NCBI RefSeq assembly: GCF_018614055.1
Contig: NZ_JAGGPB010000034.1
Location: 62,001 to 126,000 of the forward strand
Direction of reading: 5' to 3'
Length of the DNA stretch: 64,000 nt
From: Streptomyces sp. ISL-98
GTDB taxonomy: Bacteria; Actinomycetota; Actinomycetes; Streptomycetales; Streptomycetaceae
The notes under the pieces are model-generated. The model was not told where the DNA came from and searched no databases. It was given only the letters and a program-made list of their open reading frames with translations. This document shows, in pieces, positions 50,963-59,768 of this stretch; the first letter of the stretch is position 1; the number at the start of each line of letters is the position of its first letter. The translations under genes were made by a program, and so were the position numbers.

Positions 50963-53326
50963 ATGCGGGTCGCGGTCATCGGTGGCGGGCCCGGCGGGCT
51001 CTACGCGGCGGCGCTGCTCAAGCGGCTCGACCCCGCGCGCGAGATCACCGTCTGGGAGCGCAACGCGCCCGACGACACCTTCGGCTTCGGCGTCGTCCTG
51101 TCCGACGAGACCCTCGGCGGCATCCAGCACGCCGACCCGGTCGTCTACCGGGCGCTCCAGGACGAGTTCGTACGCTGGGACGACATCGACGTCGTCCACC
51201 GGGGCCGCACACTCACCTCAGGCGGCCACGGCTTCGCCGCCCTCGGGCGCCGCAGGCTCCTGGAGATCCTGCACGAACGCTGCCGCTCGCTCGGCGTCGA
51301 TCTGCGCTTCCGTGAGGAGGCGCCGTACGCCGCCGAACTCTCCACGGCGTACGACCTGGTGATCGCCGCGGACGGCGTGCACAGCCCCACCCGTGAGGCA
51401 CACGCAGACGTCTTCGCGCCCCGCGTCACCACCCACCGCTGCCGCTACATCTGGCTCTCCGCCGACTTCGCCTTCGACGCCTTCCGCTTCGAGATCGCCG
51501 AGACCGAGCACGGCGTGATGCAGCTCCACGGCTACCCCTACGCCCGTCCGTCGCCCGACCTTCCCCAAGCTCTCGACTCCGCTCGAGCAGGGGAGGCCCC
51601 ATCCCCCTCAACGAGGCTCTCCGGGCCGCAGAGTCAATCCGGAGCCTCCACCGTCATCGTCGAGATGCGCGAGGAGGTCTGGCGGGCCGCCGGGCTCGAC
51701 CGGTGCGACGAGGCCGAATCCACCGAGCGGTGCGCGAAGGTCTTCACCGACGCGCTGGGCGGCCGCCCCCTGCGCGGCAACAACTCCTCCTGGACCGCCT
51801 TCCGTACGGTCGTCAACGACCGCTGGTCGCACGGCAATACAGTCCTGATCGGCGACGCCGCGCACACGGCCCACTTCTCCATCGGCTCAGGAACCAAACT
51901 CGCCGTCGAGGACGCGCTCGCCCTGGCCGCGTGCATCGAGGAGCAGCCCGACCTGCCGGCCGCCCTCGCCGCGTACGAGACCGAGCGCCGGCCCGTCGTA
52001 GCCTCCACGCAGCGCGCGGCCGCGGCGAGCCTGCGCTGGTTCGAGGAGCTCGGCACGTATCTCGACCAGGCGCCACGGCAGTTCGCCTTCAACCTCCTCA
52101 CTCGCAGCCGGCGCGTCACCCACGACAATCTGCGGCTGCGCGACCCCGCGTTCACCCAGGCCGTGGAGGAGGACTTCGGCTGCCCGCCGGACACGCCCCC
52201 GATGTTCACCCCCTTCCGGCTGCGCGGTCTGACCCTGCGCAACCGGGTCGTCGTATCGCCCATGGACATGTACTCGGCGGTGGACGGTGTGCCCGGTGAC
52301 TTCCACCTCGTCCACCTCGGCTCGCGCGCGCTCGGGGGAGCGGGGCTGGTCATGACCGAGATGGTGTGTGTGAGCCCCGAAGGCCGCATCACCCCCGGCT
52401 GCACCGGCATGTACACCCCCCAACAGGCCACGGCCTGGCGCCGGATCACCGACTTCGTCCACCGCCAGTCGCCGCCCGGCACGGCCATCGGCGTCCAGCT
52501 CGGCCACTCCGGCCGCAAGGGCTCGACGCGGCTGATGTGGGACGGCATCGACCAGCCGCTGGACGACGGAAACTGGCCTGTCTCCGCGGCCTCACCGCTT
52601 CCGTACCGTGCGGGCATCAACCAGGTCCCGCACGCACTCGGCCGCGCCGGACTCACCGACATCCGCGAACAGTTCGCCTCGGCCGCCTGGCGCGCGGCGC
52701 GCTGTGGCTTCGACTTGCTGGAACTCCACTGTGCCCACGGCTACTTGCTCTCCGGCTTCCTCTCCCCTCTCACGAATCAACGGACGGACGCGTACGGCGG
52801 TTCCCTCGCCCGGCGGCTGCGCTTTCCGCTGGAGGTCTTCGACGCGGTACGCGGTATCTGGCCGGAGGAGCGGCCGATGACGGTCCGTATCTCCGCCACG
52901 GACTGGGCGGACGGGGGTACGACGGCGGAGGAGGCGGTCGAGATCGCGCGCGCGTTCGTGGCGCACGGGGCCGATGCGATCGATGTCTCGACCGGGCAGG
53001 TTGTGGCCGACGAGGCGCCTGAGTACGGCCGGTCGTACCAGACGCCGTACGCGGACCGGATTCGCAATGCGGTGGGCGTGCCGGTGATCGCGGTCGGGGC
53101 GATTTCGTCGTGGGACGACGTCAATTCGGTGCTGCTGGCGGGGCGGGCGGATCTGTGTGCGCTGGGGCGGCCGCACTTGTACGACCCGCACTGGACGTTG
53201 CACGCGGCGGCGGAGCAGGGGTATGCGGGGGGCGCGGCGCCGTGGCCCTTGCCGTACCGGGCGGGGAGTCGTACGCCGCCGACGGGGCGCACCGACGCCC
53301 CGAAGCCGCGGCTGAGCCTGACGTAG
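50963..53326 (+). CDS. Two-domain aryl-CoA monooxygenase/reductase (salicylyl-CoA 5-hydroxylase or 2-aminobenzoyl-CoA type)
   Basis: A 787-aa fusion. Residues 1-390 are a class A flavin monooxygenase (VAVIGGGPGGLYAAALLKRL; NTVLIGDAAHTAHFSIGSGT). The remainder is an Old Yellow Enzyme-type reductase (MFTPFRLRGLTLRNRVVVSP; FDLLELHCAHGYLLSGFLSP). This fusion is known from 2-aminobenzoyl-CoA monooxygenase/reductase and salicylyl-CoA 5-hydroxylase. Residues about 195-222 are an unusual low-complexity insert made by a repeat element in frame (51559-51602). The long open frame before 50963 is out of frame with the true hydratase gene and is not part of this protein. Confidence 0.9.
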   Translation: MRVAVIGGGPGGLYAAALLKRLDPAREITVWERNAPDDTFGFGVVLSDETLGGIQHADPVVYRALQDEFVRWDDIDVVHRGRTLTSGGHGFAALGRRRLLEILHERCRSLGVDLRFREEAPYAAELSTAYDLVIAADGVHSPTREAHADVFAPRVTTHRCRYIWLSADFAFDAFRFEIAETEHGVMQLHGYPYARPSPDLPQALDSARAGEAPSPSTRLSGPQSQSGASTVIVEMREEVWRAAGLDRCDEAESTERCAKVFTDALGGRPLRGNNSSWTAFRTVVNDRWSHGNTVLIGDAAHTAHFSIGSGTKLAVEDALALAACIEEQPDLPAALAAYETERRPVVASTQRAAAASLRWFEELGTYLDQAPRQFAFNLLTRSRRVTHDNLRLRDPAFTQAVEEDFGCPPDTPPMFTPFRLRGLTLRNRVVVSPMDMYSAVDGVPGDFHLVHLGSRALGGAGLVMTEMVCVSPEGRITPGCTGMYTPQQATAWRRITDFVHRQSPPGTAIGVQLGHSGRKGSTRLMWDGIDQPLDDGNWPVSAASPLPYRAGINQVPHALGRAGLTDIREQFASAAWRAARCGFDLLELHCAHGYLLSGFLSPLTNQRTDAYGGSLARRLRFPLEVFDAVRGIWPEERPMTVRISATDWADGGTTAEEAVEIARAFVAHGADAIDVSTGQVVADEAPEYGRSYQTPYADRIRNAVGVPVIAVGAISSWDDVNSVLLAGRADLCALGRPHLYDPHWTLHAAAEQGYAGGAAPWPLPYRAGSRTPPTGRTDAPKPRLSLT
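51559..51602 (+). repeat. REP-like small repeat, copy inside a coding region
   Basis: A 44-base sequence containing CTTCCCCAAGCTCTC and GAGCAGGGGAGGCCCC. The inverted copy at 53454-53497 is identical at 40 of 44 positions. I recall it as a widespread Streptomyces intergenic element. Here it is translated within the monooxygenase. Confidence 0.8.
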
Positions 53327-53593
53327 CTTTCCGGCAAGGGCCCGGAAACCCAGCCCGTCCGGCGCCCGGCGATTGAGGACACTCACACAGGGCGTCCGGG
53401 TCTGGGGGCTTGCCCCTCACGCGGCGGAGCCGCAAATGTCGCAGCCGGGAAGAATGGGGTCTCCCCTGCTCGAACGAAGTTGAGAGCTTGGGGAAGGGCA
53501 GGGGAGCAGCGCCGCAGGCCCGCGCCCCCACGCATCGCCCGGCGCCGGGCCCCCACGCAGCGCCCCGCGCCGCGCCTGCCGCCCCGCCCCTCC
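53327..53593. other. Intergenic region built of small repeats
   Basis: It contains a block near 53360-53386 (CAGCCCGTCCGGCG and GATTGAGGAC) of the kind common between Streptomyces genes, and the second copy of the 44-base repeat at 53454-53497 in inverted orientation. There is no gene; it separates convergent transcription units. Confidence 0.65.
53454..53497 (-). repeat. REP-like small repeat, intergenic copy
   Basis: The reverse complement matches the copy at 51559-51602 at 40 of 44 positions. It lies in the normal intergenic setting for this element. Confidence 0.8.
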
Positions 53594-54445
53594 TCAGCCC
53601 GCCACCGTGATCTCCACCCGGTCGGCCACCGGCCTGTAACCAATGCGCTGGTACACGCCGTTCGACGTCGGGTTCGCGAGGTCCGTGAACAGGAGTACCT
53701 CCTCCGCCCCCGCATCCAGCGCCGCCCCGCTCACCGCCGCCGTGACCGCCGCCGCGTACCCCCGCCCGCGCTGCTCGGGTGGCGTATAGACCGGTGCGAC
53801 CCTCACCGTGCCCGCCGCCGGGCGCGACACGCCCGCCATCGACACCGGGGTGCCTTCGTGTTCCCAGAGGGTCAGGCCGCCGTACGAAACCCGGTCGTCG
53901 ACGGCCCGCCCGGCGCCGGGCGCCGGCTGGCCGGTGTCCCGGCGGAACGCGTTGACCCAGTCCACCAGCAGCTCCCGGTCGGCGGCGGTGGCAACCCGCG
54001 CACGCCCGGGCGGCGCAGGAACCGGCGGGGTCAATTCCGCGAGCCGGTACAGCCGTTGCTCCACCACCGTCGTCGCCGCGACCCCCGCCCGCCGCCACTC
54101 GGCCGCCAGCGCCTCCGCCGTCTCGCGCTCCGCGCTGACCGCCGGGCTCCCGAATATCCCGCACGCCTCGGCCAGCGGCGCCACCGCCTCCGCGGGAACG
54201 GCCCCCACCATCACCGCATGCGGCGGCGTCCACACCAGCGCCCCGTCCACGCCGCCGTCGGCCCCGCGCCACCAGCCGAACCGCGGCGCACCTTCGCCGT
54301 ACGCATCGCTGCCGCGCTGCCGGAGCGTCTCCGCGATCGTCAGCAGCAGCGTGTTCTCCGCGGGACGCGCGGCGACGGCGGCTCCGGCGGTGGCCAGGTA
54401 CTCATCGAGGTCGTTGGTAAAGGTCCAGGTCAAGATCGAGGTCAT
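53594..54445 (-). CDS. GNAT-family N-acetyltransferase
   Basis: A 283-aa acetyltransferase. The C-terminal GNAT domain has the acetyl-CoA motif VYTPPEQRGRGYAAAVTAAV and LFTDLANPTSNGVYQRIGYR. The N-terminal half is a degenerate GNAT-like domain. It starts four bases after the PaaX-type gene in the same direction and is probably co-transcribed with it and the CoA ligase. The substrate is unknown. Confidence 0.85.
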   Translation of the reverse strand: MTSILTWTFTNDLDEYLATAGAAVAARPAENTLLLTIAETLRQRGSDAYGEGAPRFGWWRGADGGVDGALVWTPPHAVMVGAVPAEAVAPLAEACGIFGSPAVSAERETAEALAAEWRRAGVAATTVVEQRLYRLAELTPPVPAPPGRARVATAADRELLVDWVNAFRRDTGQPAPGAGRAVDDRVSYGGLTLWEHEGTPVSMAGVSRPAAGTVRVAPVYTPPEQRGRGYAAAVTAAVSGAALDAGAEEVLLFTDLANPTSNGVYQRIGYRPVADRVEITVAG

Positions 54446-54448
54446 GCC

Positions 54449-55273
54449 TCATGATGCCCGTACGAACTCCTCGCCCGCATCGCGCAGGAGCGCATGCAGT
54501 TCGGCGAAGACCTCCGCCGAGCGGGCGCCCGGCCAGCCCGCCGGGAGGAGTTCGGCGGGCAGACCCGGGTCCACGTACGGGAGGCGGCGCCAGGAGTCGA
54601 GGGCCAGGAGGTAGTCGTGGTAGGCCTGCTGGGGGTCCGGCGACCGGCCGCCGGACGTCCAGGAGCGCAGCACCGGCTCGTGCAGATCCAGGAACTCGGC
54701 GTGCTGCTTGGCGATCGCGGGCAGGTCCCACCAGCGCGCCACCGCCTCCTCCGTCACCGCGAAGCCGAGGTGTTCGCCCCGGAAGAGGTCGACGTACGGG
54801 GCGAGTTGGAGGCGCTCCAGGGTGTGGCGCGTCTCCTCGTACAGGCGCGCGGGGGCGATCCACACCCCCGGTGCCGCCGCACCGAAGCCGAGGCGGGAGA
54901 GGCGCGAGCGCAGCAGGTGACGCTTGTTGCGCTCGGCCTCGGGCACCGAGAAGACCGCGAGGACCCAGCCGTCCGACAGGCGCGGCGCCGGGTGCTCGTA
55001 GATGCGCCGGTCGCCGTCGTCGAGGAGCTGATGGGCGTCGTCGGACAGCGCGTATCCGGCGGCGCCGTCCGACGTGCGCGCGGCGACGAGCAGTCCGCGC
55101 CGTTTGAGACGCGAGACCGACGAACGTACCGAGGGCGCGTCGACGCCGACCGCGGCCAGCAGCCGGATGAGCTCGGCCACGCGCATCGGCTCGGCGTCGC
55201 CTCCGTCGGGCGTGCGCCCGTACGCGCCGTAGAGAGAAACGATCAATGAACGGGGAGTGTGCTGCTCGGCCAC
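54449..55273 (-). CDS. PaaX-family repressor
   Basis: A 274-aa protein of the PaaX family, aryl-CoA-responsive repressors. The N-terminal winged helix (PRSLIVSLYGAYGRTPDG, VDAPSVRSSVSRLKRRGLL) is followed by the central PaaX domain (YEHPAPRLSDGWVLAVFSVP) and the C-terminal RRLPYVDPGLPAELLPAGWP. It lies between the aryl-CoA ligase and GNAT genes, so it probably represses the divergent promoter at 56892-56975 until the aryl-CoA appears. Confidence 0.9.
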   Translation of the reverse strand: MAEQHTPRSLIVSLYGAYGRTPDGGDAEPMRVAELIRLLAAVGVDAPSVRSSVSRLKRRGLLVAARTSDGAAGYALSDDAHQLLDDGDRRIYEHPAPRLSDGWVLAVFSVPEAERNKRHLLRSRLSRLGFGAAAPGVWIAPARLYEETRHTLERLQLAPYVDLFRGEHLGFAVTEEAVARWWDLPAIAKQHAEFLDLHEPVLRSWTSGGRSPDPQQAYHDYLLALDSWRRLPYVDPGLPAELLPAGWPGARSAEVFAELHALLRDAGEEFVRAS

Positions 55274-55277
55274 GTGA

Positions 55278-56891
55278 TCACTCTACGGCCCGCAGCCGGA
55301 AGCGCTGGAGCTTGCCGGTCGGTGTACGCGGAAGGGCATCCAGAAAGACGATGTCGCGCGGGCATTTGTACGGCGCCAGCTCGGCCTTCACGAAGTCGCG
55401 CAGCAGAGCCGTGGTCCCGTCGCCGCGCGGCACCCCGTCGCGCAGGACGGCGTACGCGACGACGATCTGGCCGCGCCGCTCGTCGGCCTGCCCCACCACC
55501 GCCGCCTCCAGCACGTCGGGATGGCGCAGCAGCGCTTCCTCGACCTCCGGGCCTGCGATGTTGTACCCGGCCGAAATGATCATGTCGTCGGCGCGGGCGA
55601 CATAACGGAAGTAGCCGTCGGCCTCACGGACGTAGGTGTCGCCGGTCAGATTCCAGCCGCCCTGTACGTACTGGTGCTGCCGCTCGTCCGCGAGGTAGCG
55701 GCAGCCCACGGGGCCACGGACCGCGAGCAGCCCCGGCTCGCCGTCGGCCACCGGCTGTCCGGACCGGTCCACCACACGCGCGTCCCAGCCGGGCACCGGC
55801 ACCCCGGTCGTACCTGGCCTGATCGCCTCGTCCGCCGCCGAAATGAAGATGTGCAGCAGCTCGGTCGCGCCGATGCCGTTGATGATGCGCAGCCCGGTGC
55901 GCTCGTACCAGGCCCGCCAGGTCGCGGCGGGCAGGTTCTCGCCGGCCGAGACACAGCGGCGCAGGGCGCCCAGGTCGTACGCACCGAGGTCGTCCAGCAT
56001 CGCCCGGTACGCCGTCGGCGCGGTGAACAGGACGGAGACCCGGTGCCGGTCGAGCGCGGGCAGCAGCTGCTTGGGGCCCGCCTGTTCGAGCAGCAGCGCG
56101 GACGCGCCCGCCCGCATCGGGAATATCACCAGGCCGCCGAGCCCGAACGTGAAGCCGAGCGGCGGGCTTCCCGTGAAGACGTCGTCGGGCCGGGGCTTGA
56201 GCACATGGCGCGAGAAGGTGTCGGCGACGGCCAGCACATCGCGGTGGAAGTGCATACAGCCCTTGGGGCGCCCGGTCGTCCCCGAGGTGAAGGCGATCAG
56301 CGCGACATCGTCGGCGGAGGTCGCCACGGCGGCGTACCGCGACGGCTTGTCGGCCGCCAGACGCAGCAGGTCGTCGGGCGTGTCACCGCCGTACGCCGTG
56401 ATGCGCAGCCCGGGCACCTCGGCCTTGGCCAGGTCGTCGACGGCCCGTACGTCGCACAGAGCATGGCCCACCCGCGCGATGGCGCACATCGTCGCCAGCT
56501 CGGTGGCCCGCTGCTGCGCGAGGACCGTCACCGCCACCGCGCCCGCCTTCATCACCGCGAGCCAGCAGGCGGCGAGCCAGGGGGTCGTGGGGCCGCGCAG
56601 CAGGACGCGGTTGCCGGGCAGGACGCCCAGGTCGGAGGTCAGTACGTGCGCTATCCGGTCGACGGTGCGGCGGAGCTCGTCGTACGTCCAGATCTCACTT
56701 TTGGCGGTACGGAACACCGGCCGGTCCGCGCCGAAGCGCTCGATGGTGCGGTCCAGGAGCTCCGCCCCGCAGTTGAGCAGGTCCGGATAGCGCAGCTCAG
56801 GACGGTCGAAGACCAGATCCGGCCACTGGTGGGCGGGCGGCAGCTGGTCGCGGGGAAAGGTATCGAGGTGCGCTGAGGTCTTCAGCTCCAT
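55278..56891 (-). CDS. Aromatic acid-CoA ligase (benzoate/2-aminobenzoate type)
   Basis: A 537-aa ANL ligase. The ATG at 56891 (MELKTSAHLDTF) gives the family start, including DLVFDRPELRYPDLLNCGAE. Adenylation motifs are AFTSGTTGRPKGCMHFHRD, GIGATELLHIFISA, and PRTPTGKLQRFRL. Benzoate- and 2-aminobenzoate-CoA ligases share these features. With the two-domain monooxygenase it fits activation of anthranilate or salicylate to the CoA thioester. The stop lies four bases before the PaaX-type start. Confidence 0.88.
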   Translation of the reverse strand: MELKTSAHLDTFPRDQLPPAHQWPDLVFDRPELRYPDLLNCGAELLDRTIERFGADRPVFRTAKSEIWTYDELRRTVDRIAHVLTSDLGVLPGNRVLLRGPTTPWLAACWLAVMKAGAVAVTVLAQQRATELATMCAIARVGHALCDVRAVDDLAKAEVPGLRITAYGGDTPDDLLRLAADKPSRYAAVATSADDVALIAFTSGTTGRPKGCMHFHRDVLAVADTFSRHVLKPRPDDVFTGSPPLGFTFGLGGLVIFPMRAGASALLLEQAGPKQLLPALDRHRVSVLFTAPTAYRAMLDDLGAYDLGALRRCVSAGENLPAATWRAWYERTGLRIINGIGATELLHIFISAADEAIRPGTTGVPVPGWDARVVDRSGQPVADGEPGLLAVRGPVGCRYLADERQHQYVQGGWNLTGDTYVREADGYFRYVARADDMIISAGYNIAGPEVEEALLRHPDVLEAAVVGQADERRGQIVVAYAVLRDGVPRGDGTTALLRDFVKAELAPYKCPRDIVFLDALPRTPTGKLQRFRLRAVE

Positions 56892-56975
56892 GATGGGATC
56901 GCCCCCTTGTCGCACATTGAGCGTATCGTTTAGGTGACGACAGTCAACGGCCCGCGATAAGAGGGGTGCCGCAAT
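56892..56975. promoter_or_regulatory. Divergent promoter of the aromatic degradation cluster
   Basis: Eighty-four bases separate the CoA ligase and acyl-CoA dehydrogenase starts. The region is richer in A+T than its surroundings, for instance around ATCGTTTAGGTGAC, and is the expected PaaX-type operator site. I could not identify a clear palindrome. Confidence 0.5.
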
Positions 56976-58085
56976 ATGCCGGGATTCGAGCTGGAACCGG
57001 AACAGCACGGGTGGTGCGCCGAACTGCGCGCGCTGGCCGCGGACCGCCTGCGGCCCCTCGCGGAAAAGGGCGAACCGGGCACGGTGAACCGCGCGTTGGT
57101 CGCCTCACTCGGTGAACTCGGACTGCTGGAGCGCCTGTTCAGTTCTGGAGCCCTGGACCTCTGCCTGATGCGCGAATCGCTCGCCCAGGTCTGTACCGAG
57201 GCCGAGACCGCGCTCGCCCTGCAAGGGCTCGGGGCCAGTCCGGTGGCCCGCGCGGGCACCGGGGAGCAGCGCGCCCGCTGGCTCCCGGAAGTGATCTCGG
57301 GCCGCGCCGTGGCCGCCTTCGCGCTGAGCGAGCCGGGCGCGGGATCGGACGCGGCGGCTCTCTCGCTCAAGACCGTACCGGAGGGTTCCGGATGGCGCCT
57401 GTCCGGCGAGAAATGCTGGATTTCCAACGCACCGTACGCCGATTTCTACACCGTATTCGCCCGTACGGATGAGGGGGCCGGGGCCCGCGGCGTCACCGCG
57501 TTCCTGGTCCCCGCCGACCGTCCCGGCCTGACCGGGACCCCGCTCGACATGCTCTCGCCGCACCCCATCGGCGCCCTCGCCTTCGACGGCGTACCGGTCA
57601 CCCCCGCCGACGTGATCGGTGAGGTGAACGGAGGCTTCCGGGTCGCCATGGACACCCTCAACCTCTTCCGCCCCAGCGTCGGCGCCTTTGCCGTCGGAAT
57701 GGCACAGGCGGCCCTGGACGCGACCGTCGAGCACACCGCGCGCCGCACCGCCTTCGGCGGCCCCCTCAAGGACCTCCAGTCGGTCGCCCATCAGGTCGCC
57801 GAGATGGCGACCCGTACCGAGGCCGCGCGCCTGCTCGTGTACGCGGCCGCCTCGGCGTACGACGCGGGCGCATCCGGCGTGCCCCGCCGCGCCGCCATGG
57901 CCAAACTCTTCGCCACCGAGACGGCCCAGTACGTCGTCGACGCCGCGGTGCAGCTGCACGGTGCGCGCGCCCTTCAGCGCGGGCACCTGCTCGAACACCT
58001 CTACCGTGAGGTCAGGGCGCCCCGTATCTACGAAGGCGCCACCGAGGTCCAGCGGACGATCATCGCCAAGGAGCTGTACCGATGA
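56976..58085 (+). CDS. Acyl-CoA dehydrogenase
   Basis: A 369-aa FAD-dependent acyl-CoA dehydrogenase. Motifs are FALSEPGAGSDAAAL, EKCWISNAPYADFYTVFART, RTAFGGPLKDLQSVAHQVAE and the C-terminal LHGARALQRGHLLEHLYREV, IYEGATEVQR with the catalytic-base region. It probably acts on a ring-reduced or ring-opened aryl-CoA product. It overlaps the RidA gene (ATGA). Confidence 0.92.
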   Translation: MPGFELEPEQHGWCAELRALAADRLRPLAEKGEPGTVNRALVASLGELGLLERLFSSGALDLCLMRESLAQVCTEAETALALQGLGASPVARAGTGEQRARWLPEVISGRAVAAFALSEPGAGSDAAALSLKTVPEGSGWRLSGEKCWISNAPYADFYTVFARTDEGAGARGVTAFLVPADRPGLTGTPLDMLSPHPIGALAFDGVPVTPADVIGEVNGGFRVAMDTLNLFRPSVGAFAVGMAQAALDATVEHTARRTAFGGPLKDLQSVAHQVAEMATRTEAARLLVYAAASAYDAGASGVPRRAAMAKLFATETAQYVVDAAVQLHGARALQRGHLLEHLYREVRAPRIYEGATEVQRTIIAKELYR

Positions 58086-58480
58086 CCCTGCACCGCATCA
58101 ACCCGGCCGAGCTGTCCCCGCCCACCGGCTTCTCCCACGCCGTCACGGCCACCGGCTCCCGCCTGGTCTTCCTGGCGGGCCAGACCTCCCTCGACACGGA
58201 CGGCAAGATCGTCGGCGATATGCTCCCGGCCCAGTTCGAGAAGGCCCTCACCAACCTCCTCACGGCGCTGCGCGCCGCCGGCGGCACCCCCGCCGACCTC
58301 GCCCGCGTCACCGTCTACGCCACCGATGTCGCCGACTACCGCGCCCAGGCGCCCGAACTGGGCCGCATCTGGCGCCGACTGGCGGGCCGCGACTACCCCG
58401 CCATGGCGGTGATCGGCGCGGTCCGCCTCTGGGACGATCAGTGCCTGGTCGAGCTGGACGGGGTGGCCGTACTGGACTAG
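58082..58480 (+). CDS. RidA-family protein
   Basis: A 132-aa YjgF/YER057c/UK114 protein. The segments FLAGQTSLDTDGKIVGD, FEKALTNLLTALRAAGGTPA and YPAMAVIGAVRLWDDQCLVE match the family; an Arg in the substrate pocket is near AVRLW. RidA proteins deaminate enamines/imines. In this operon it would suit an amino-substituted intermediate, supporting 2-aminobenzoyl-CoA over salicylyl-CoA as the substrate of the pathway. Confidence 0.88.
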   Translation: MTLHRINPAELSPPTGFSHAVTATGSRLVFLAGQTSLDTDGKIVGDMLPAQFEKALTNLLTALRAAGGTPADLARVTVYATDVADYRAQAPELGRIWRRLAGRDYPAMAVIGAVRLWDDQCLVELDGVAVLD

Positions 58481-58863
58481 CTGGACGGGTGGCCCTACTG
58501 GACCGACTGCCCGTAATGGCCTTGCTGCCCGCACCCGTACTGGCCCGACCGGCCTGCGACTGATCCTTGTACGGCTCCAGCGCCTCGGCCGCCTCAGTTC
58601 ACCGCCGAGTCCACAAACACACTCCAGCGCGGACTCGTCACGATCGCCCGCAACTCGTCGAACGACAGCGGCGGTTCCAGGCCGACGACCGGCCCGGTGA
58701 GCCGCCCGAAGGATTCGTACGAGCCCGGCACTGCGCGCGCGAACTCCTCCAATCGCTGCCCTGAGCCGCTCTGCCGTTCTCCCGTAACGACGCCGCGGAG
58801 GGGGCACCTTGTCACTGGCCGGACGGAGATAGCCTCGCTCTCAGCCGAGATGGAGGATTTGCC
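58481..58863. other. Intergenic region with a possible gene relic
   Basis: Bases 58453-58503 contain a near-tandem 25-base duplication across the RidA stop. On the minus strand, about 58594-58770, a coding-like peptide (LEEFARAVPGSYESFGRLTG, LSFDELRAIVTSPRWSVFVD) ends in a stop at 58594, but has no start. It may be the tail of a deleted gene. Nothing else is supported. Confidence 0.4.
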
Positions 58864-59697
58864 ATGCCCCGGATTGAGCTCACCGCCGGAACCGTCGCGT
58901 ACGAGGACACCGGCGGACCAGGACCCGTTGTGGTCCTCCTGCACGGCCTGGTCCACGACGCGACAGTCTGGCGCAAGGTCGTCGCCGCACTGCGGGCGGA
59001 CCACCGGGTCGTCGCCCCGACCCTGCCGTACGGATCACACCGCATACCCATGCGCGCGGACGTACCGCTCACCCCGGACTCCGTCAACGAGCTCATCGCG
59101 GAGTTCCTCGACCGGCTCGACCTGCGCGACGTCACGCTCGTCGAGAACGACTGCGGGCGGGCCCAGACCGTCGCCGCCCAGCACCCCGAACGGCTCGCCA
59201 GGCTCGTCCTCACCTCCTGCGAGGCCTTCGACAACTACCCGCCCGGCGTGCCCGGCAAGCTGATCTCCCTCGCCTGCAAGGTGCCGGGCGGCATCACCTT
59301 CCTCGCCCGTACGCTCGCCCTACGCCCATTGCGGCGCCTGCCCGTGGGGATCGGCGCGCTCACCAAGCGGCCCGTACCGGACGAGATCGTCGACGGCTGG
59401 CTGGAGCCGCTCCTCACCGACCCGGCCATCCGCGCCGACTTCCGCCGCTACAACCGGGGCGTGCGCAGGACGGAGCTGCTCGAAGCGGTGGACGGGCTGC
59501 GGAAGTTCGACAAGCCCGCGCTGGTGGTGTGGGCGAAGGAGGACCGGATGATGCCGCGGGCGCACGGCCGGAGGCTGGCGGACATTCTGCCGCAGGGGCG
59601 CCTTCTTGAGGTCGAGGACAGCTGCACGCTGATCGCCGAGGACCAGCCGGAGGTGCTGTCCGCGGCGCTGCGGGAATTCATCGCCGCATCACGCTGA
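58864..59697 (+). CDS. Alpha/beta-hydrolase with Asp at the nucleophile elbow
   Basis: A 277-aa alpha/beta-hydrolase. The oxyanion motif is LLHGLVHDATVW, and the elbow reads VENDCGRAQ, placing aspartate where serine is usual, as in dehalogenase/epoxide-hydrolase-like branches. The acid is probably in VVWAKEDRMMPRAH. The usual catalytic histidine position near the C-terminus reads VEDSCTLIAEDQP, without histidine. The activity may therefore be altered or lost. Confidence 0.82.
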   Translation: MPRIELTAGTVAYEDTGGPGPVVVLLHGLVHDATVWRKVVAALRADHRVVAPTLPYGSHRIPMRADVPLTPDSVNELIAEFLDRLDLRDVTLVENDCGRAQTVAAQHPERLARLVLTSCEAFDNYPPGVPGKLISLACKVPGGITFLARTLALRPLRRLPVGIGALTKRPVPDEIVDGWLEPLLTDPAIRADFRRYNRGVRRTELLEAVDGLRKFDKPALVVWAKEDRMMPRAHGRRLADILPQGRLLEVEDSCTLIAEDQPEVLSAALREFIAASR

Positions 59698-59702
59698 AGC
59701 GC

Positions 59703-59752
59703 GCCCGGCCCGCCGTACCTGTCCTCTACGGATTCGGTGCGGCGGGCCGGGC
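59703..59752. terminator. Bidirectional terminator
   Basis: A perfect 13-bp stem (59703-59715 with 59740-59752) lies between convergent genes ending at 59697 and 59769. Confidence 0.82.
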
Positions 59753-59768
59753 AATCGTTCCTTCTTCT

